DNA of 64,000 bases from Rhodobacteraceae bacterium EhC02 (lineage in GTDB: Bacteria; Pseudomonadota; Alphaproteobacteria; Rhodobacterales; Rhodobacteraceae), in contig LXYH01000006.1 in the NCBI GenBank assembly GCA_001650895.1, positions 240,485-304,484 of the forward strand, written 5' to 3'. The position numbers and the translations under genes are program-made. Within the stretch, counting starts at the first letter, position 1. The number at the start of each line of letters is the position of its first letter. The notes beneath the pieces were generated by a model that worked only from the letters and a program-made list of their open reading frames with translations, did not search any database and had not been told where the DNA came from. This document shows, in pieces, positions 8,756-19,338 of the stretch.

Positions 8756-10378
8756 ATGGCTCTGCTCAATCTGTTTCAGTTTGTTGTACCGGTAAGCCTG
8801 GGGCTGCTTTTGGGCGGCTTCATCCTTGTTCTGCTGGCCCGGTTTGATCAAAGCGGGCACGCGACAGGCGGTCAGGATGCACCGGCCGAGTCGAAAGGCG
8901 AGGGTGCCGATGCCGCCTTCCTCTTCGAAGGTCGTATGCTCTTGCAGGCAAGCGACAGGGCCACACAGCTTTTGCAACCGTCCACGACCGATGGATCAGC
9001 CGTTGGCCCGCATAGCCTTGATGATTGGGGGCTTGTGCTTTGCGTGCTGAGACCGCGCTTTCCCGATCTTCCCGACGATCCTTCACAATTCAGGGCATCC
9101 CCTGGCGAAAGCGGTCAGATCCGGCTGGACTCCATGGCAGGCGCTGCAGCGGCGGCGCATATCGTCGTCGAATGGTGGGATGACTGGGTTCGCCTTCAAA
9201 TTGTCGATCACTGCCATGACCAGGAACACGCAATCCCGTCAGCCGACATGTCCGAAGAGGCAGGATGGCTTCGGTTGGCGGTTACCGGTGCGCCCTATCC
9301 GATATGGCAAACGGCAAGGGATGGTCGTGTTCTCTGGGCAAACACCGCATATGCGGATCTAGTCACCCGGTTCGAACGGCGCAGCCCCGAAGACATGACG
9401 ACGGCACAGGGTTTTCCGATCATGTTCGATGTGCCGCTTCAGACAGAATGCGACAACGCATCATATCGCTTGTCGATTGTCCCGTCCGGATCGGTGCAAC
9501 CCTATTGGTTCGATGTGCGATGCCTGCGGATACCATCAGGATGGATGAATTATGCCACGGATGTAAACGCCGTCGTCAACGCGGAAATCGCCCAGCGCAA
9601 CTTTGTACAGACCCTGACCAAGACCTTCGCACAACTGTCCATCGGTCTGGCGATCTTCGACCGGCAGCGGCAACTGGCGCTGTTCAATCCGGCCTTGATC
9701 GATCTGACCTCCTTGCCTGCGGAATTCCTGAGCGCGCGACCAAATCTGCTGTCGTTCTTTGACCGGCTGCGCGATCGCCAGATGATGCCAGAGCCCAAGA
9801 ACTACAGATCGTGGAGGGATCAGATCACCGATCTGGTCGCAGCCGCGGATAACGGTCTTTACCTCGAGACCTGGTCCCTGCCATCGGGCCTGACCTACCG
9901 CATCAGCGGTCGGCCGCACCCCGACGGTGCGGTGGCTTTCCTGTTCGAGGATATCAGCGCCGAGATATCGCTGACACGTCAGTTTCGGTCGCAGCTTGAA
10001 TTGGGGCAATCGGCCCTGAACGCGATGGAGCAGTCGATCGCTGTTTTCTCGGCCACGGGCGTTCTGGCATTTTCCAATACCGCCTATCGCAAGATGTGGC
10101 ATATCGATCCTGACAGCGGTTTCGCCGAAATCACCGTGATCGACGCATCGCGCCATTGGCAATCACATAGCCTGCCGACACCTGTATGGGGTGATCTGCG
10201 CGACTTCGTGAACCAGTTCGGGGATAGATCCGACTGGCAGGCCGAGGTGACGTTGCGCGACGGGCGCATGGTTGCCTGCCACGTCGCGCCCATGCCGGGG
10301 GGTGCCACAATGGTCCAGTTCATGCCCTTCGAGAAATGCATCGCTTCAGCCACGAGAGAGCTTTTGCCAAGCGCGTGA
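8756..10378 (+). CDS. Membrane-anchored multi-PAS protein without a kinase domain
   Basis: This 540-residue protein has one transmembrane helix near the N-terminus (about residues 7-29) and then PAS-like sensor segments. Those I can see begin near residue 183 (IWQTARDGRVLWANTAYADL), near 300 (AIFDRQRQLALFNPALIDL) and near 425 (SIAVFSATGVLAFSNTAYRKMW). No histidine-kinase, GGDEF, EAL or phosphatase domain follows. It starts about 100 bp after regB on the same strand behind a purine-rich GGGGGAGTCGGGG leader and precedes tsaE. It may be a signalling partner of RegB or of the nearby phosphatase, but that is inferred from position only. Confidence 0.7.
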   Translation: MALLNLFQFVVPVSLGLLLGGFILVLLARFDQSGHATGGQDAPAESKGEGADAAFLFEGRMLLQASDRATQLLQPSTTDGSAVGPHSLDDWGLVLCVLRPRFPDLPDDPSQFRASPGESGQIRLDSMAGAAAAAHIVVEWWDDWVRLQIVDHCHDQEHAIPSADMSEEAGWLRLAVTGAPYPIWQTARDGRVLWANTAYADLVTRFERRSPEDMTTAQGFPIMFDVPLQTECDNASYRLSIVPSGSVQPYWFDVRCLRIPSGWMNYATDVNAVVNAEIAQRNFVQTLTKTFAQLSIGLAIFDRQRQLALFNPALIDLTSLPAEFLSARPNLLSFFDRLRDRQMMPEPKNYRSWRDQITDLVAAADNGLYLETWSLPSGLTYRISGRPHPDGAVAFLFEDISAEISLTRQFRSQLELGQSALNAMEQSIAVFSATGVLAFSNTAYRKMWHIDPDSGFAEITVIDASRHWQSHSLPTPVWGDLRDFVNQFGDRSDWQAEVTLRDGRMVACHVAPMPGGATMVQFMPFEKCIASATRELLPSA

Positions 10379-10433
10379 TGATCCGCTTGCCAATCAGACT
10401 TGCAGGCAGTGTCAGGCGCGCTACTCTGCGCGA

Positions 10434-10910
10434 ATGTCGCCTTTTGCCACCCGGATCACACTGTCTTCGCCCGACCAGACAACTGCATTCGCAGAGCGCC
10501 TTGGTGCGCGCCTGCAGCCAGGCGACGTACTGCTGCTGGAGGGTTCCATTGGCGCCGGCAAGACGCATTTCGCGCGCAGCTTGATCCAGTCCCGGATGGA
10601 ATATCCCGAGGATGTGCCATCGCCGACCTTCACCCTTGTGCAGATGTATGAAGCCGACACCTGCGAGATCTGGCATGCGGACCTGTATCGCCTGTCCATG
10701 CCAGACGAGGTGGTCGAGCTTGGCCTGACCGAAGCATTCGACAACGCGATCTGTCTGGTGGAATGGCCGGATCGCCTTGGCGATCTGACGCCCGCCAATG
10801 CCTTGCGGCTGGCGTTCACACAAGGCAAGGACGAGGATGAACGTGAGGTCGCGTTGACATGGACCTGCGGGAAATGGGCAGAGCGCCTGAAGGGAGCTTT
10901 CGATGACTGA
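10434..10910 (+). CDS. tsaE: tRNA t6A37 threonylcarbamoyladenosine biosynthesis ATPase TsaE
   Basis: This 158-residue protein is a small P-loop ATPase that works with TsaB and TsaD to make the t6A modification at position 37 of ANN-decoding tRNAs. The Walker A motif GSIGAGKTHFAR and the conserved PSPTFTLVQ and HADLYRL segments are all present. I chose ATG 10434 because the family begins a few residues before the first strand; the frame is open upstream but that part overlaps the PAS gene. It overlaps amgK by 8 bp (ATGACTGA). tsaD lies at 56.6-57.7 kb in this window. Confidence 0.93.
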   Translation: MSPFATRITLSSPDQTTAFAERLGARLQPGDVLLLEGSIGAGKTHFARSLIQSRMEYPEDVPSPTFTLVQMYEADTCEIWHADLYRLSMPDEVVELGLTEAFDNAICLVEWPDRLGDLTPANALRLAFTQGKDEDEREVALTWTCGKWAERLKGAFDD

Positions 10911-11922
10911 CCGCAGCAATCTGGCCGACGCCTTTGTGGCAGGCACCGACTGGGCCGGGGCCAGCCGGAAACCGCTGGCCGGGGACGCATCAAACCGGCG
11001 TTACGAACGTCTGCACCTGCACGGGAAAAGTGCCGTGCTGATGGACGCCCCGACCGAAAAAGGCGAGGATATCGGCCCCTTCGTGCGTATCGCGCGCTAC
11101 CTCTGCGGGTTGGGGTTGAGCGCGCCGCAGATCCTTGCGACGGATGACCGCCACGGTTTCCTGCTGCTGGAAGATCTGGGCGATGACCTCTTTGCCCGCG
11201 TCATTCCCCGGGAACCGGAGCTTGAGCAATCGCTTTACGAAGCGGCCACCGATGTTCTGGTGCATCTGCACCGCGCACCGCCGCCTGCCGACCTGCGGGC
11301 TTATGATGCCGCGATCATGCTGAACATGGCGGCGCTTGCCTGGCGTTGGTACCTGGGTGGTGCCCTGTCAGAGGATCCCGCATCGGAACAGGCTTTCCGC
11401 CATGCTTTCGCCCCTATACTTGCCCAACATGCCGGTGAAACACCCGTTCTGATCCAAAGGGATTACCATGCCGAGAACCTGATCTGGCTGCCCGAAAGGG
11501 CCGGACCTGCACGCGTGGGGTTGCTGGATTTTCAGGACGCGATGAAGGGTCACCCGGCCTATGATCTGGTATCGGTGCTGCAGGATGCCCGCCGCGATGT
11601 GCCGCCTGCGATCGAGGACCGGATGATCGCACGATATGTCGCGGCCACCGGGCAGGATGAGACCACGTTCCGGGCTGCCTATGCGGTCCTCGGGGCGCAG
11701 CGCAACCTTCGGATTCTTGGCGTCTTCGGCAGGCTTTGCCTGCTGAACGGCAAGTCGCATTACGTGGACCTGATCCCGAGGGTCTGGGATCTTCTGATGC
11801 GGGATCTGGAACATCCGGCCCTTGCCCCTGTAGCCGGGTTGATCAAGGGGGCGCTGCCCACGCCAACCACAGATATCCTTGGAAGGATAAAGGAAAAATG
11901 CGCGACCGCCCCCAAGCCGTAA
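10903..11922 (+). CDS. amgK: N-acetylmuramate/N-acetylglucosamine kinase AmgK
   Basis: This 339-residue member of the aminoglycoside phosphotransferase-like kinase family phosphorylates the anomeric carbon of MurNAc (and GlcNAc) in peptidoglycan recycling. Kinase motifs are visible: LLLEDLGDDLF in the hinge, the catalytic loop QRDYHAENLIW, and the Mg-binding LLDFQDA. It is followed directly by murU, with a 25-bp overlap, which supports AmgK over a general phosphotransferase. The product MurNAc-1-phosphate is the substrate of MurU, so the two bypass de novo UDP-MurNAc synthesis. It sits in the overlapping tsaE-amgK-murU-addB-addA run. Confidence 0.9.
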   Translation: MTDRSNLADAFVAGTDWAGASRKPLAGDASNRRYERLHLHGKSAVLMDAPTEKGEDIGPFVRIARYLCGLGLSAPQILATDDRHGFLLLEDLGDDLFARVIPREPELEQSLYEAATDVLVHLHRAPPPADLRAYDAAIMLNMAALAWRWYLGGALSEDPASEQAFRHAFAPILAQHAGETPVLIQRDYHAENLIWLPERAGPARVGLLDFQDAMKGHPAYDLVSVLQDARRDVPPAIEDRMIARYVAATGQDETTFRAAYAVLGAQRNLRILGVFGRLCLLNGKSHYVDLIPRVWDLLMRDLEHPALAPVAGLIKGALPTPTTDILGRIKEKCATAPKP

Positions 11923-12590
11923 TGCTGTTTGCGGCAGGTTTCGGCACGCGCATGGGCGCGCTGACCGCGGATCGGCCCAAACCCCTTGTTCAGGTCTCCG
12001 GACAGGCCTTGATCGACCACGCGCTTGCGCTTGTCGGCGCTGCGGGCATATCGCGGAAGGTCGCCAACCTGCACTACCGCGCCGAGATGCTGGAGGCGCA
12101 CCTTGCCGGTAGCGATGTGCAGATCTCGGTCGAGACACCCGACATCCTTGAAACAGGCGGCGGCTTGCGCCAGGCCATGCCGTTGCTGGGGGAAGGTCCT
12201 GTGTTCACACTGAACACGGATGCCATCTGGAAAGGGCCAAACCCCCTCAGCCTGGCCCTGCAGGCATGGGACCCGGCGCGTATGGATGCGCTTCTGGTCT
12301 GCATAAGCCCGGATATGGCCGTGGGTCACTCGGGCAACGGCGATTTTGTTCTTGATGCGGCGGGGCGCCTGTCACGGGGGCCGGGATGGATCTATGGGGG
12401 TGCGCAGATCATTCGGACGGATGGGCTGCAGGACATACCTGACCGCGCCTTTTCGCTGAACCTTCTGTGGGACCGGATGCAGGAGAAGGGGCGCCTTTAC
12501 GGGCTGCGCTATCCCGGACAATGGTGCGATGTCGGGCGACCCGAAGGCATAGCCTTGGCCGAAAGACTGTTGGGACAGCCTGATGTTTGA
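11898..12590 (+). CDS. murU: N-acetylmuramate alpha-1-phosphate uridylyltransferase MurU
   Basis: This 230-residue nucleotidyltransferase makes UDP-MurNAc from UTP and MurNAc-1-phosphate, completing the AmgK/MurU salvage route. The N-terminal signature AAGFGTRMGALT then RPKPLVQV is the nucleotide-binding loop, and FTLNTDAIW carries the metal-binding aspartate. I chose ATG 11898, preceded by GGATAAAGGAAAA, inside the end of amgK. Its stop overlaps the addB start by 8 bp. A glucose-1-phosphate or mannose-1-phosphate transferase would be the alternative, but the short length and the amgK partner argue for MurU. Confidence 0.92.
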   Translation: MRDRPQAVMLFAAGFGTRMGALTADRPKPLVQVSGQALIDHALALVGAAGISRKVANLHYRAEMLEAHLAGSDVQISVETPDILETGGGLRQAMPLLGEGPVFTLNTDAIWKGPNPLSLALQAWDPARMDALLVCISPDMAVGHSGNGDFVLDAAGRLSRGPGWIYGGAQIIRTDGLQDIPDRAFSLNLLWDRMQEKGRLYGLRYPGQWCDVGRPEGIALAERLLGQPDV

Positions 12591-15519
12591 TCCTGGCGAA
12601 AAGCCCCGTCTGTTCGGGCTGCCGCCTGGCGCGGATTTCCCGGCAGCCTTGGTGCATGGGTTGCAGACCCGTTTCGCAGGCAAACCGCCCGAGGCGCTGG
12701 CGCAGGTGCAGCTGATCGTGAACACGAGGCGCATGGCGCGACGTATCCGCGATTTGTTCGACAAGGGGCCGGCGCTTCTTCTGCCCGCAATCAGACTGGT
12801 GACCGACCTTGGCGATCGCGCGGATCTTGCCACCATGGATCCGCCGGTGTCCCCCCTGCGGCGCAGGCTGGAAATCTCGCAACTGGTGGCAAGGCTGCTG
12901 GACAGTCAGCCGGACTTGGCCCCGCGCGCCTCACTCTATGATCTGTCGGACAGCCTTGCGGGGTTGCTGGACGAGATGCAGGGCGAAGGCGTGGGGCCCG
13001 ATGCCATCAGGCAGCTGGATGTGTCGGACCAGTCAGGGCATTGGGCGCGTGCCCAACAGTTTCTGGGGATCGTGCAACATTTCTTTGACGGTGCCGGCGA
13101 TGCCCCGGACCGGGAGACGCGGCAAAGACGCGTCATCGAAAGCCTGATTGCGCGCTGGCAGGCAGAGCCGCCCGCGCATCCCGTGATCGTTGCAGGCTCT
13201 ACCGGGTCGCGCGGCACGACACGCCTTTTGATGAACGCGGTTTCGCAATTGCCGCAGGGCGCGATCGTGTTGCCGGGTTTCGATTTCGACATGCCCGCGT
13301 CGGCCTGGACCGATCTGAACGATGCGCTGCTAGCCGAGGATCACCCCCAATTCCGGTTTCGCCTTCTGATGCGCGACCTTGGGCTGGAACCCGGTGATGT
13401 TCTGCCCTGGTCGGACAGCCCAGCGCCCTGCCCGCCGCGCAACGCACTGGTGTCACTGGCGCTGCGTCCCGCGCCGGTTACCGATCAATGGCTGTCGGAA
13501 GGGCCGCACCTGAGGCAGCTTGACGATGCCATGGCCAAAGTGACGCTGGTAGAGGCGCCATCGCTCAGGGCCGAAGCCATGGCGATCGCGATGCGGTTGC
13601 GGCAAGCCGCAGAGGACGGGATCGTCGCCGCCCTGATCACACCGGACCGAATGCTGACGCGGCAGGTGACGGCCGCGCTGGACAGATGGAACATCTTGCC
13701 CGATGACAGCGCAGGCCAACCGCTGAACCTGTCACCACCCGGCCGGTTCCTTCGTCATGTTGCGGCACTGTTCCAGCGCAAACTGACCGCAGAGGCACTG
13801 ATCACGCTGCTGTCACACCCGCTGACCCACTCAGGCGCCGATCGTGGTCTTCATCTGCGCCTGAGCCGGGAACTTGAACTGCATATCAGGCAGAACGGCC
13901 CACCCTTTCCCAACGGGGCCGACCTTCGGGCCTGGGCTGACAAACAAAAGCAGCCGGAAGCGAAGGCCTGGGTTGAGTGGGTTGTTTCCTGCTTCACGGA
14001 AAAGCCCCTACCGGATGAGCTGGCCTTGTCCGAACGCCTGACCGCGCATCTGGAGCTTGCTGCCCGGATCGCACAGGGACACAGCGGCGAAGGCAGCGGC
14101 GGCCTCTGGCTGGAAAAGGCCGGACGCGAGGCGCAGGCACTGGTCGAAATGCTGACGCGCGAAGCCGGCCATGGCGGTGCCATGGACGCCAATGATTATT
14201 CCGATCTGTTCGGCGCGATCCTGTCCGGGGCCGAGGTGCGCGACCGGGACGCGCCACATCCGAACATCCTGATCTGGGGGACCCTGGAAGCACGGGTGCA
14301 AGGGGCCGACCTTGTCATTCTTGGCGGTCTCAACGAAGGCAGCTGGCCGGAAATGCCGGGCCCAGATCCCTGGTTAAACCGCAAGATGCGCCATGATGCG
14401 GGTCTGTTGCTGCCCGAACGGCGCATCGGTCTGTCGGCCCATGATTTCCAACAGGCCATAGCTGCAAACGAGGTCTGGCTGACACGTTCGATCCGGTCCG
14501 ACGATGCGCAAACGGTCGCGTCGCGCTGGGTGAACCGGATGGTCAACCTGCTGGATGGTCTGCCGGAACAAAGGGGTCCCGATGTTCTCAAGGGTATGCG
14601 GGACAGGGGCGACGCATGGCTGGAAAAGGTCGTGCTGCTTGAAACGCCCGTGCCTGTGCCGCCGGCCTTCAGGCCCTCGCCGCGCCCCCCGGTCACCGCG
14701 CGACCCACGCAGATGTCGGTGACCGAAATAAAGCGGCTGATCCGTGATCCCTACGCAATCTACGCCCGTCATGTGCTGAAACTGCGCCCGCTCAACAGCC
14801 TGATGCAGGCACCCGATGCCCTGCTGCGGGGGATCGTGACGCATGACATCCTGGAGGCTTTCGTCAAGGGTTTGACGGATGCACCTGAAACGCTGACGCA
14901 GGACCATCTGATGCAACTGGCAGAGACTGTTCTTGCCGAAAACGTCCCTTGGCCTGATGTCCGTGTGCTGTGGAAAGCCCGGATTGCCCGCGCCGCGGAT
15001 TGGTTCGTCAACAGCGAAAAGGCGCGGCGCGCACAGGCGATGCCCATCGCCTTCGAACGCAAAGGCGCGGCCGATCTTGCCGGGCTAGGGTTCACCCTGA
15101 CGGTCAAGGCAGACCGGATCGACCGCGATGAGGCTGGCGCGCTACATATCTATGATTACAAGACAGGCGCCCTGCCTTCGCTGGATGAACAGAAGTATTT
15201 CGACAAGCAGCTTCTGCTGGAGGCGGCGCTGGCAACGCGCGGCGCGTTCAAGGATATCCCGCCTGCGACCGTCGCCAAGGCAGCCTATATCGGCGTCGGA
15301 AGTGCGCGAAAGGAACAGCCCGCCCCGCTGGATGCAGAGACGCCCGAAAAAGTCTGGCAGGAGCTGGTTGCGCTGATCTCGGCTTATCTGCAGGCCGATC
15401 AGGGCTATACTGCGCGTCGCGCCATGTTCAAGGAAGGCGATACCGGCGACTATGACCTGCTGGCCCGTTTCGGGGAATGGGATGCGACCCAGGATGCCAC
15501 ACCCGAGGACCTGTCATGA
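12583..15519 (+). CDS. addB: Double-strand break repair protein AddB
   Basis: This 978-residue protein is the alphaproteobacterial AddB subunit of the AddAB helicase-nuclease, which resects broken DNA ends for RecA loading (the RecBCD counterpart). The N-terminal two thirds is a degenerate helicase-like region. The C-terminus carries a PD-(D/E)XK nuclease, seen as ADRIDRDEAGALHIYDYKTG around residues 845-863, with the YDYKTG active-site motif. The start overlaps murU by 8 bp and the stop overlaps the addA start (ATGA), so translation is probably coupled and subunit ratio fixed. Confidence 0.94.
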   Translation: MFDPGEKPRLFGLPPGADFPAALVHGLQTRFAGKPPEALAQVQLIVNTRRMARRIRDLFDKGPALLLPAIRLVTDLGDRADLATMDPPVSPLRRRLEISQLVARLLDSQPDLAPRASLYDLSDSLAGLLDEMQGEGVGPDAIRQLDVSDQSGHWARAQQFLGIVQHFFDGAGDAPDRETRQRRVIESLIARWQAEPPAHPVIVAGSTGSRGTTRLLMNAVSQLPQGAIVLPGFDFDMPASAWTDLNDALLAEDHPQFRFRLLMRDLGLEPGDVLPWSDSPAPCPPRNALVSLALRPAPVTDQWLSEGPHLRQLDDAMAKVTLVEAPSLRAEAMAIAMRLRQAAEDGIVAALITPDRMLTRQVTAALDRWNILPDDSAGQPLNLSPPGRFLRHVAALFQRKLTAEALITLLSHPLTHSGADRGLHLRLSRELELHIRQNGPPFPNGADLRAWADKQKQPEAKAWVEWVVSCFTEKPLPDELALSERLTAHLELAARIAQGHSGEGSGGLWLEKAGREAQALVEMLTREAGHGGAMDANDYSDLFGAILSGAEVRDRDAPHPNILIWGTLEARVQGADLVILGGLNEGSWPEMPGPDPWLNRKMRHDAGLLLPERRIGLSAHDFQQAIAANEVWLTRSIRSDDAQTVASRWVNRMVNLLDGLPEQRGPDVLKGMRDRGDAWLEKVVLLETPVPVPPAFRPSPRPPVTARPTQMSVTEIKRLIRDPYAIYARHVLKLRPLNSLMQAPDALLRGIVTHDILEAFVKGLTDAPETLTQDHLMQLAETVLAENVPWPDVRVLWKARIARAADWFVNSEKARRAQAMPIAFERKGAADLAGLGFTLTVKADRIDRDEAGALHIYDYKTGALPSLDEQKYFDKQLLLEAALATRGAFKDIPPATVAKAAYIGVGSARKEQPAPLDAETPEKVWQELVALISAYLQADQGYTARRAMFKEGDTGDYDLLARFGEWDATQDATPEDLS

Positions 15520-18500
15520 GGCGGGATGACGCGACAGAGCGACAGGTACAGGCCGCGCGCCCGGATGGGTCCACCTGGTTGTCGGCCAATGCCGGGTCGG
15601 GGAAAACCCGGGTTCTGACCGACCGTGTGGCAAGGCTGCTTCTTTCCGGGGTCGAGCCGCAGCACATCCTGTGCCTGACCTACACCAAGGCCGCCGCCAG
15701 CGAGATGCAGAACCGTCTTTTCAAACGGCTGGGCGGATGGGCCATGCGACCCGACGATGCATTGCGCGACGCGCTGCGCGAGCTTGGTATCGACGGGCCC
15801 ATCCAGACCGATGCGCTGCGTCAGGCGCGCACCCTGTTTGCCCGCGCCATCGAGACGCCGGGTGGCCTCAAGATCCAGACGATCCATTCCTTCTGCGCAT
15901 CGCTGCTGCGTCGGTTTCCGCTTGAAGCGCGGGTTACCCCGCAATTCACCGAGATGGATGACCACTCTGCCCGGCAATTGCGGGCCGAGATTCTTCAACG
16001 GCTGGCCGAGGGCAAGGATGCATCCGTGGTCGAAGACATGGCGACCATCTATTCCGGCAGTGACTTTGACGACCTGACCCGCGTCCTGACCGCCCAGCGC
16101 GATGCGTTTCAGGACGATGTGACGCGCGATCTTGTTCTGGACTGGTTCGATCTTGCGCCCGGATATGATGCCAAAGCGCTGCGCGCGGCCGTCTTCACGG
16201 GGGATGAACCAGAGATCCTGCGCCAACTGGTTCCGGCAATGCTGGCCGGCGGATCGAATGACTGCAAACAGGCTGCGCGGCTGGCCTTGCTGACAGGGCA
16301 GGATTTGTCCGAGCTGCCCGAGCTTGAGAATATCTTTCTCTATGGCGGATCCGCAAAAAAACCGTTTGGGGCCAAGATAGAGGCTTTTCCATCAAAGGAC
16401 TGCCGCAAGACGATCCCGGATATCCTGGACGCGCTCAACGCCTGGATGACCCGCGTGGAACAGGCCCGCGAGGCGCGCCTTGCCTTGGCGGCAGCGGAAA
16501 AGACCCTTGTTCTTCATCGTTTTGCGCGCGTCTTTCTGCCCGCCTATGAGCGTCAGAAAACGCTTCGGGGCTGGCTGGATTTCGACGATCTGATCGTCAA
16601 GGCGCGGGATCTGCTGACCGATCCGGCGGTGGCGGCCTGGGTCCTGTACCGTCTGGACGGCGGGATCGACCATATTCTTGTGGACGAGGCACAGGACACC
16701 AGCCCGGTGCAATGGCAGGTCATCGAAAGGCTGGCACAGGAATTCACCAGCGGGGCAGGGGCAAGGGCCGACGTGCCGCGCACCATCTTTGTCGTGGGCG
16801 ACAAGAAGCAGTCGATCTATTCCTTCCAGGGTGCCGACCCCCGAGAGTTCGACAGGATGCAGGCCGAATTTGCCAAGCGGCTTGTGTCAACCAACCGGCC
16901 CCTGTCCGCAATGGAGCTTGAATATTCCTTCCGCTCTGCCGATGCGGTGCTGCGCCTGGTCGATCAGACGTTCACGGGTCGCGACAGTGCAGGCTTTGCA
17001 AGCTCGATGCACCGGGCGTTCAAGAACGCCATGCCCGGGCGTGTCGATCTGTGGCCAGCGATCGAAAAGCCCGCAGCGCCGGAAAAAATCGCCTGGCATG
17101 ATCCGGTGGACCGGCGCAGCGAAAGCGATCACATGGTTCTTCTGGCCGATCGGATCGCGTCGGAAATTCGCCGCATGGTGGATCAACGCGTGATGATCCC
17201 GGTCGAGATCGAGAATACCGGAACATACCGGATGCGACCCGTGCGCGAAGGCGATGTGCTGATCCTTGTTCAGCGCCGCTCGTCCCTGTTCCGCGAGGTG
17301 ATCCGCGCCTGCAAGGACAAGGGGCTTGAAGTTGCCGGTGCGGATCGTCTGAAGGTCGGGGCCGAACTGGCGGTGCGCGATCTTGCGGCGCTTCTGTCTT
17401 TCCTGGCAACGCCGGAAGATGACCTTTCGCTGGCGGTGGCGTTGAAATCACCCTTGTTCGGCTGGAGCGAGCAGCAGCTTTTCACGCTGGCACAGGGTCG
17501 AAAAGGCTATCTTTGGGAGGCTTTGAGAAACCGGGCGGACACGCACCCGGACACGCTGACAATCCTGAATGATCTGCGTGATCAGACCGATTTCCTGCGG
17601 CCCTATGAATTGATCGAAAGGATCCTGACACGTCATGACGGAAGGCGGCGAATCCTTGGACGTCTGGGGCAGGAGGCCGAAGACGGCATTGATGCGTTTC
17701 TGGCGCAGGCGCTGGCCTATGAACGGGGAAACATCCCCAGCCTGACAGGGTTTCTGACCTGGATGGAGACCGATGAGCTGGAGATCAAGCGGCAGATGGA
17801 TGCGGCCGGAAACCGGATCAGGGTCATGACGGTGCATGGCGCCAAGGGTCTTGAGGCGCCCATCGTCATTCTGCCTGATGCCGGGCGCCGGGATAACAGC
17901 ATACGCGACATGATGCTTGTGCATGAGGGCAGGGCGTTGTGGAAAACCGCCGGCGACGACGCACCGGCAACTGTCGGCGCTGCACTGCAAGCGCAGCTCG
18001 AAGCGCAGGAGGCCGAGCGCGACCGCCTGCTCTATGTCGCGATGACCCGCGCCGAAAAATGGCTGATCGTCGCCGCCGCAGGCGATCTGGGAAAGGACGG
18101 CAGCAGCTGGTTCCACCGGGTCGAAGCCGCCATGCGGGCCTCTGGCGGGGTCGATCATGGCTTTGACTTCGGACAGGGTGTGCGTCTTGAAAGCGGTGAC
18201 TGGAATCTGCCGGAAACAGAGACGGACTCAGCGGAAATCAAACCTGCACAGGTTCTTGAAGGCCTTTTTTCGCGCCCCGCACCAGAGGTGAAGGCACTAC
18301 CCGAAACGCTCAGCCCATCAGACCTTGGGGGTGCCAAGGCGCTACCCGGAGAAGCGGGAATGAGCGAAGAGGCCGCAAAGCTGCGCGGATCGCAAATCCA
18401 CCTGCTGCTGGAAATCTTGCCTTCGGTTGATCCGTCGGACTGGGCCCTGCGCAGCAATGGCATTCTGTCGGGCGGTGATCTGGCGGCGGAAGCCGCAGAT

Positions 18501-18890
18501 ATTCCCGCCTTGCTGGCCGAGGTAACCAGCGTGCTCAGCAACCCGGACCTTGCATTCCTGTTTGGCAAGGGAACGCTGGCCGAAATTCCGGTTTCGGCAA
18601 CCCTGCCGGAACTTGGGGGGCAACGGGTTCACGGATTGATCGACCGGCTGATCATTCAGCCGGATCGCATCCTGGCCGTGGATTTCAAGACCAATGGCGT
18701 GGTCCCCGACACGCCCGATACCTGCCCCGAGGGCATTTTGCGGCAGATGGGGGCCTATGCGGCCGCGCTGCGGCTGATCTACCCGGACCGCCAGATCGAT
18801 ACGGCGATCCTGTGGACGCGGACGGCACGGTTGATGCCCCTGTCGAACGATCTCGTGATGGGGGCGCTGCGACGCAGCAGCCTCCCTTGA
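15516..18890 (+). CDS. addA: Double-strand break repair helicase-nuclease AddA
   Basis: This 1124-residue UvrD-family helicase/nuclease is the ATP-driven motor of AddAB. The Walker A motif ANAGSGKT is at residues 24-31, and the helicase motif [15 protein letters not shown] follows near 390. [15 protein letters not shown] (motif III) and [15 protein letters not shown] (motif V) are also present. A RecB-type nuclease at the C-terminus shows [13 protein letters not shown] near residue 1053. I chose ATG 15516, which overlaps the addB stop as ATGA; the frame extends 13 codons further upstream without family support. Confidence 0.95.
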   Translation: MRRDDATERQVQAARPDGSTWLSANAGSGKTRVLTDRVARLLLSGVEPQHILCLTYTKAAASEMQNRLFKRLGGWAMRPDDALRDALRELGIDGPIQTDALRQARTLFARAIETPGGLKIQTIHSFCASLLRRFPLEARVTPQFTEMDDHSARQLRAEILQRLAEGKDASVVEDMATIYSGSDFDDLTRVLTAQRDAFQDDVTRDLVLDWFDLAPGYDAKALRAAVFTGDEPEILRQLVPAMLAGGSNDCKQAARLALLTGQDLSELPELENIFLYGGSAKKPFGAKIEAFPSKDCRKTIPDILDALNAWMTRVEQAREARLALAAAEKTLVLHRFARVFLPAYERQKTLRGWLDFDDLIVKARDLLTDPAVAAWVLYRLDGGIDHILVDEAQDTSPVQWQVIERLAQEFTSGAGARADVPRTIFVVGDKKQSIYSFQGADPREFDRMQAEFAKRLVSTNRPLSAMELEYSFRSADAVLRLVDQTFTGRDSAGFASSMHRAFKNAMPGRVDLWPAIEKPAAPEKIAWHDPVDRRSESDHMVLLADRIASEIRRMVDQRVMIPVEIENTGTYRMRPVREGDVLILVQRRSSLFREVIRACKDKGLEVAGADRLKVGAELAVRDLAALLSFLATPEDDLSLAVALKSPLFGWSEQQLFTLAQGRKGYLWEALRNRADTHPDTLTILNDLRDQTDFLRPYELIERILTRHDGRRRILGRLGQEAEDGIDAFLAQALAYERGNIPSLTGFLTWMETDELEIKRQMDAAGNRIRVMTVHGAKGLEAPIVILPDAGRRDNSIRDMMLVHEGRALWKTAGDDAPATVGAALQAQLEAQEAERDRLLYVAMTRAEKWLIVAAAGDLGKDGSSWFHRVEAAMRASGGVDHGFDFGQGVRLESGDWNLPETETDSAEIKPAQVLEGLFSRPAPEVKALPETLSPSDLGGAKALPGEAGMSEEAAKLRGSQIHLLLEILPSVDPSDWALRSNGILSGGDLAAEAADIPALLAEVTSVLSNPDLAFLFGKGTLAEIPVSATLPELGGQRVHGLIDRLIIQPDRILAVDFKTNGVVPDTPDTCPEGILRQMGAYAAALRLIYPDRQIDTAILWTRTARLMPLSNDLVMGALRRSSLP

Positions 18891-18946
18891 CGCTGACGCA
18901 CGAGGTCCATAGGTTTGCCGCCAACCATTCCCACAGGAGAAAGCCA

Positions 18947-19267
18947 ATGGCGACTGTTGCTGTCACAGACGAGACGTTCGACGCCGAAGTCAAGAATTCC
19001 GATATCCCCGTTGTCGTGGACTTCTGGGCAGAGTGGTGCGGCCCCTGCAAGCAGATCGGGCCCGCCCTCGAAGAGCTGTCGGCCGAATTTGAAGGTCGCG
19101 TGAAGATCGCCAAGGTCGATGTGGACAGCAACCCGAATGCAGCCGCAGCCATGGGCGTGCGGGGCATCCCGGCGCTGTTCATCTTCAAGAACGGCCAGAT
19201 CGTATCGAACCGCGCAGGCGCCGCACCCAAGGCCGCGCTGCAAAGCTGGATCGAAAGCGCGATCTGA
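18947..19267 (+). CDS. trxA: Thioredoxin
   Basis: This 106-residue protein is a canonical cytosolic thioredoxin that reduces disulfides, including ribonucleotide reductase and PAPS reductase. The active site WCGPC (W30 to C34) lies in [13 protein letters not shown], and the cis-proline loop is in [11 protein letters not shown] chose ATG 18947 because AGGAGA sits six bases upstream; the frame is open further back into the end of addA. It is the last gene of the plus-strand run and is followed by a strong terminator. Confidence 0.97.
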   Translation: MATVAVTDETFDAEVKNSDIPVVVDFWAEWCGPCKQIGPALEELSAEFEGRVKIAKVDVDSNPNAAAAMGVRGIPALFIFKNGQIVSNRAGAAPKAALQSWIESAI

Positions 19268-19287
19268 ACCAAAACGGATCAGACGAC

Positions 19288-19322
19288 AAAAAGGGCGCCC
19301 CTTCTGTGGCGCCCTTTTTTCT
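19288..19322. terminator. Bidirectional intrinsic terminator after trxA
   Basis: A nine-base-pair stem (AAGGGCGCC with GGCGCCCTT) closes a short loop and is followed by six T residues. An A-run on the other side makes it work in both directions. It ends the trxA transcript and the convergent minus-strand gene at 19339. Confidence 0.85.
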
Positions 19323-19338
19323 TTGCCTCATCGGCGCC

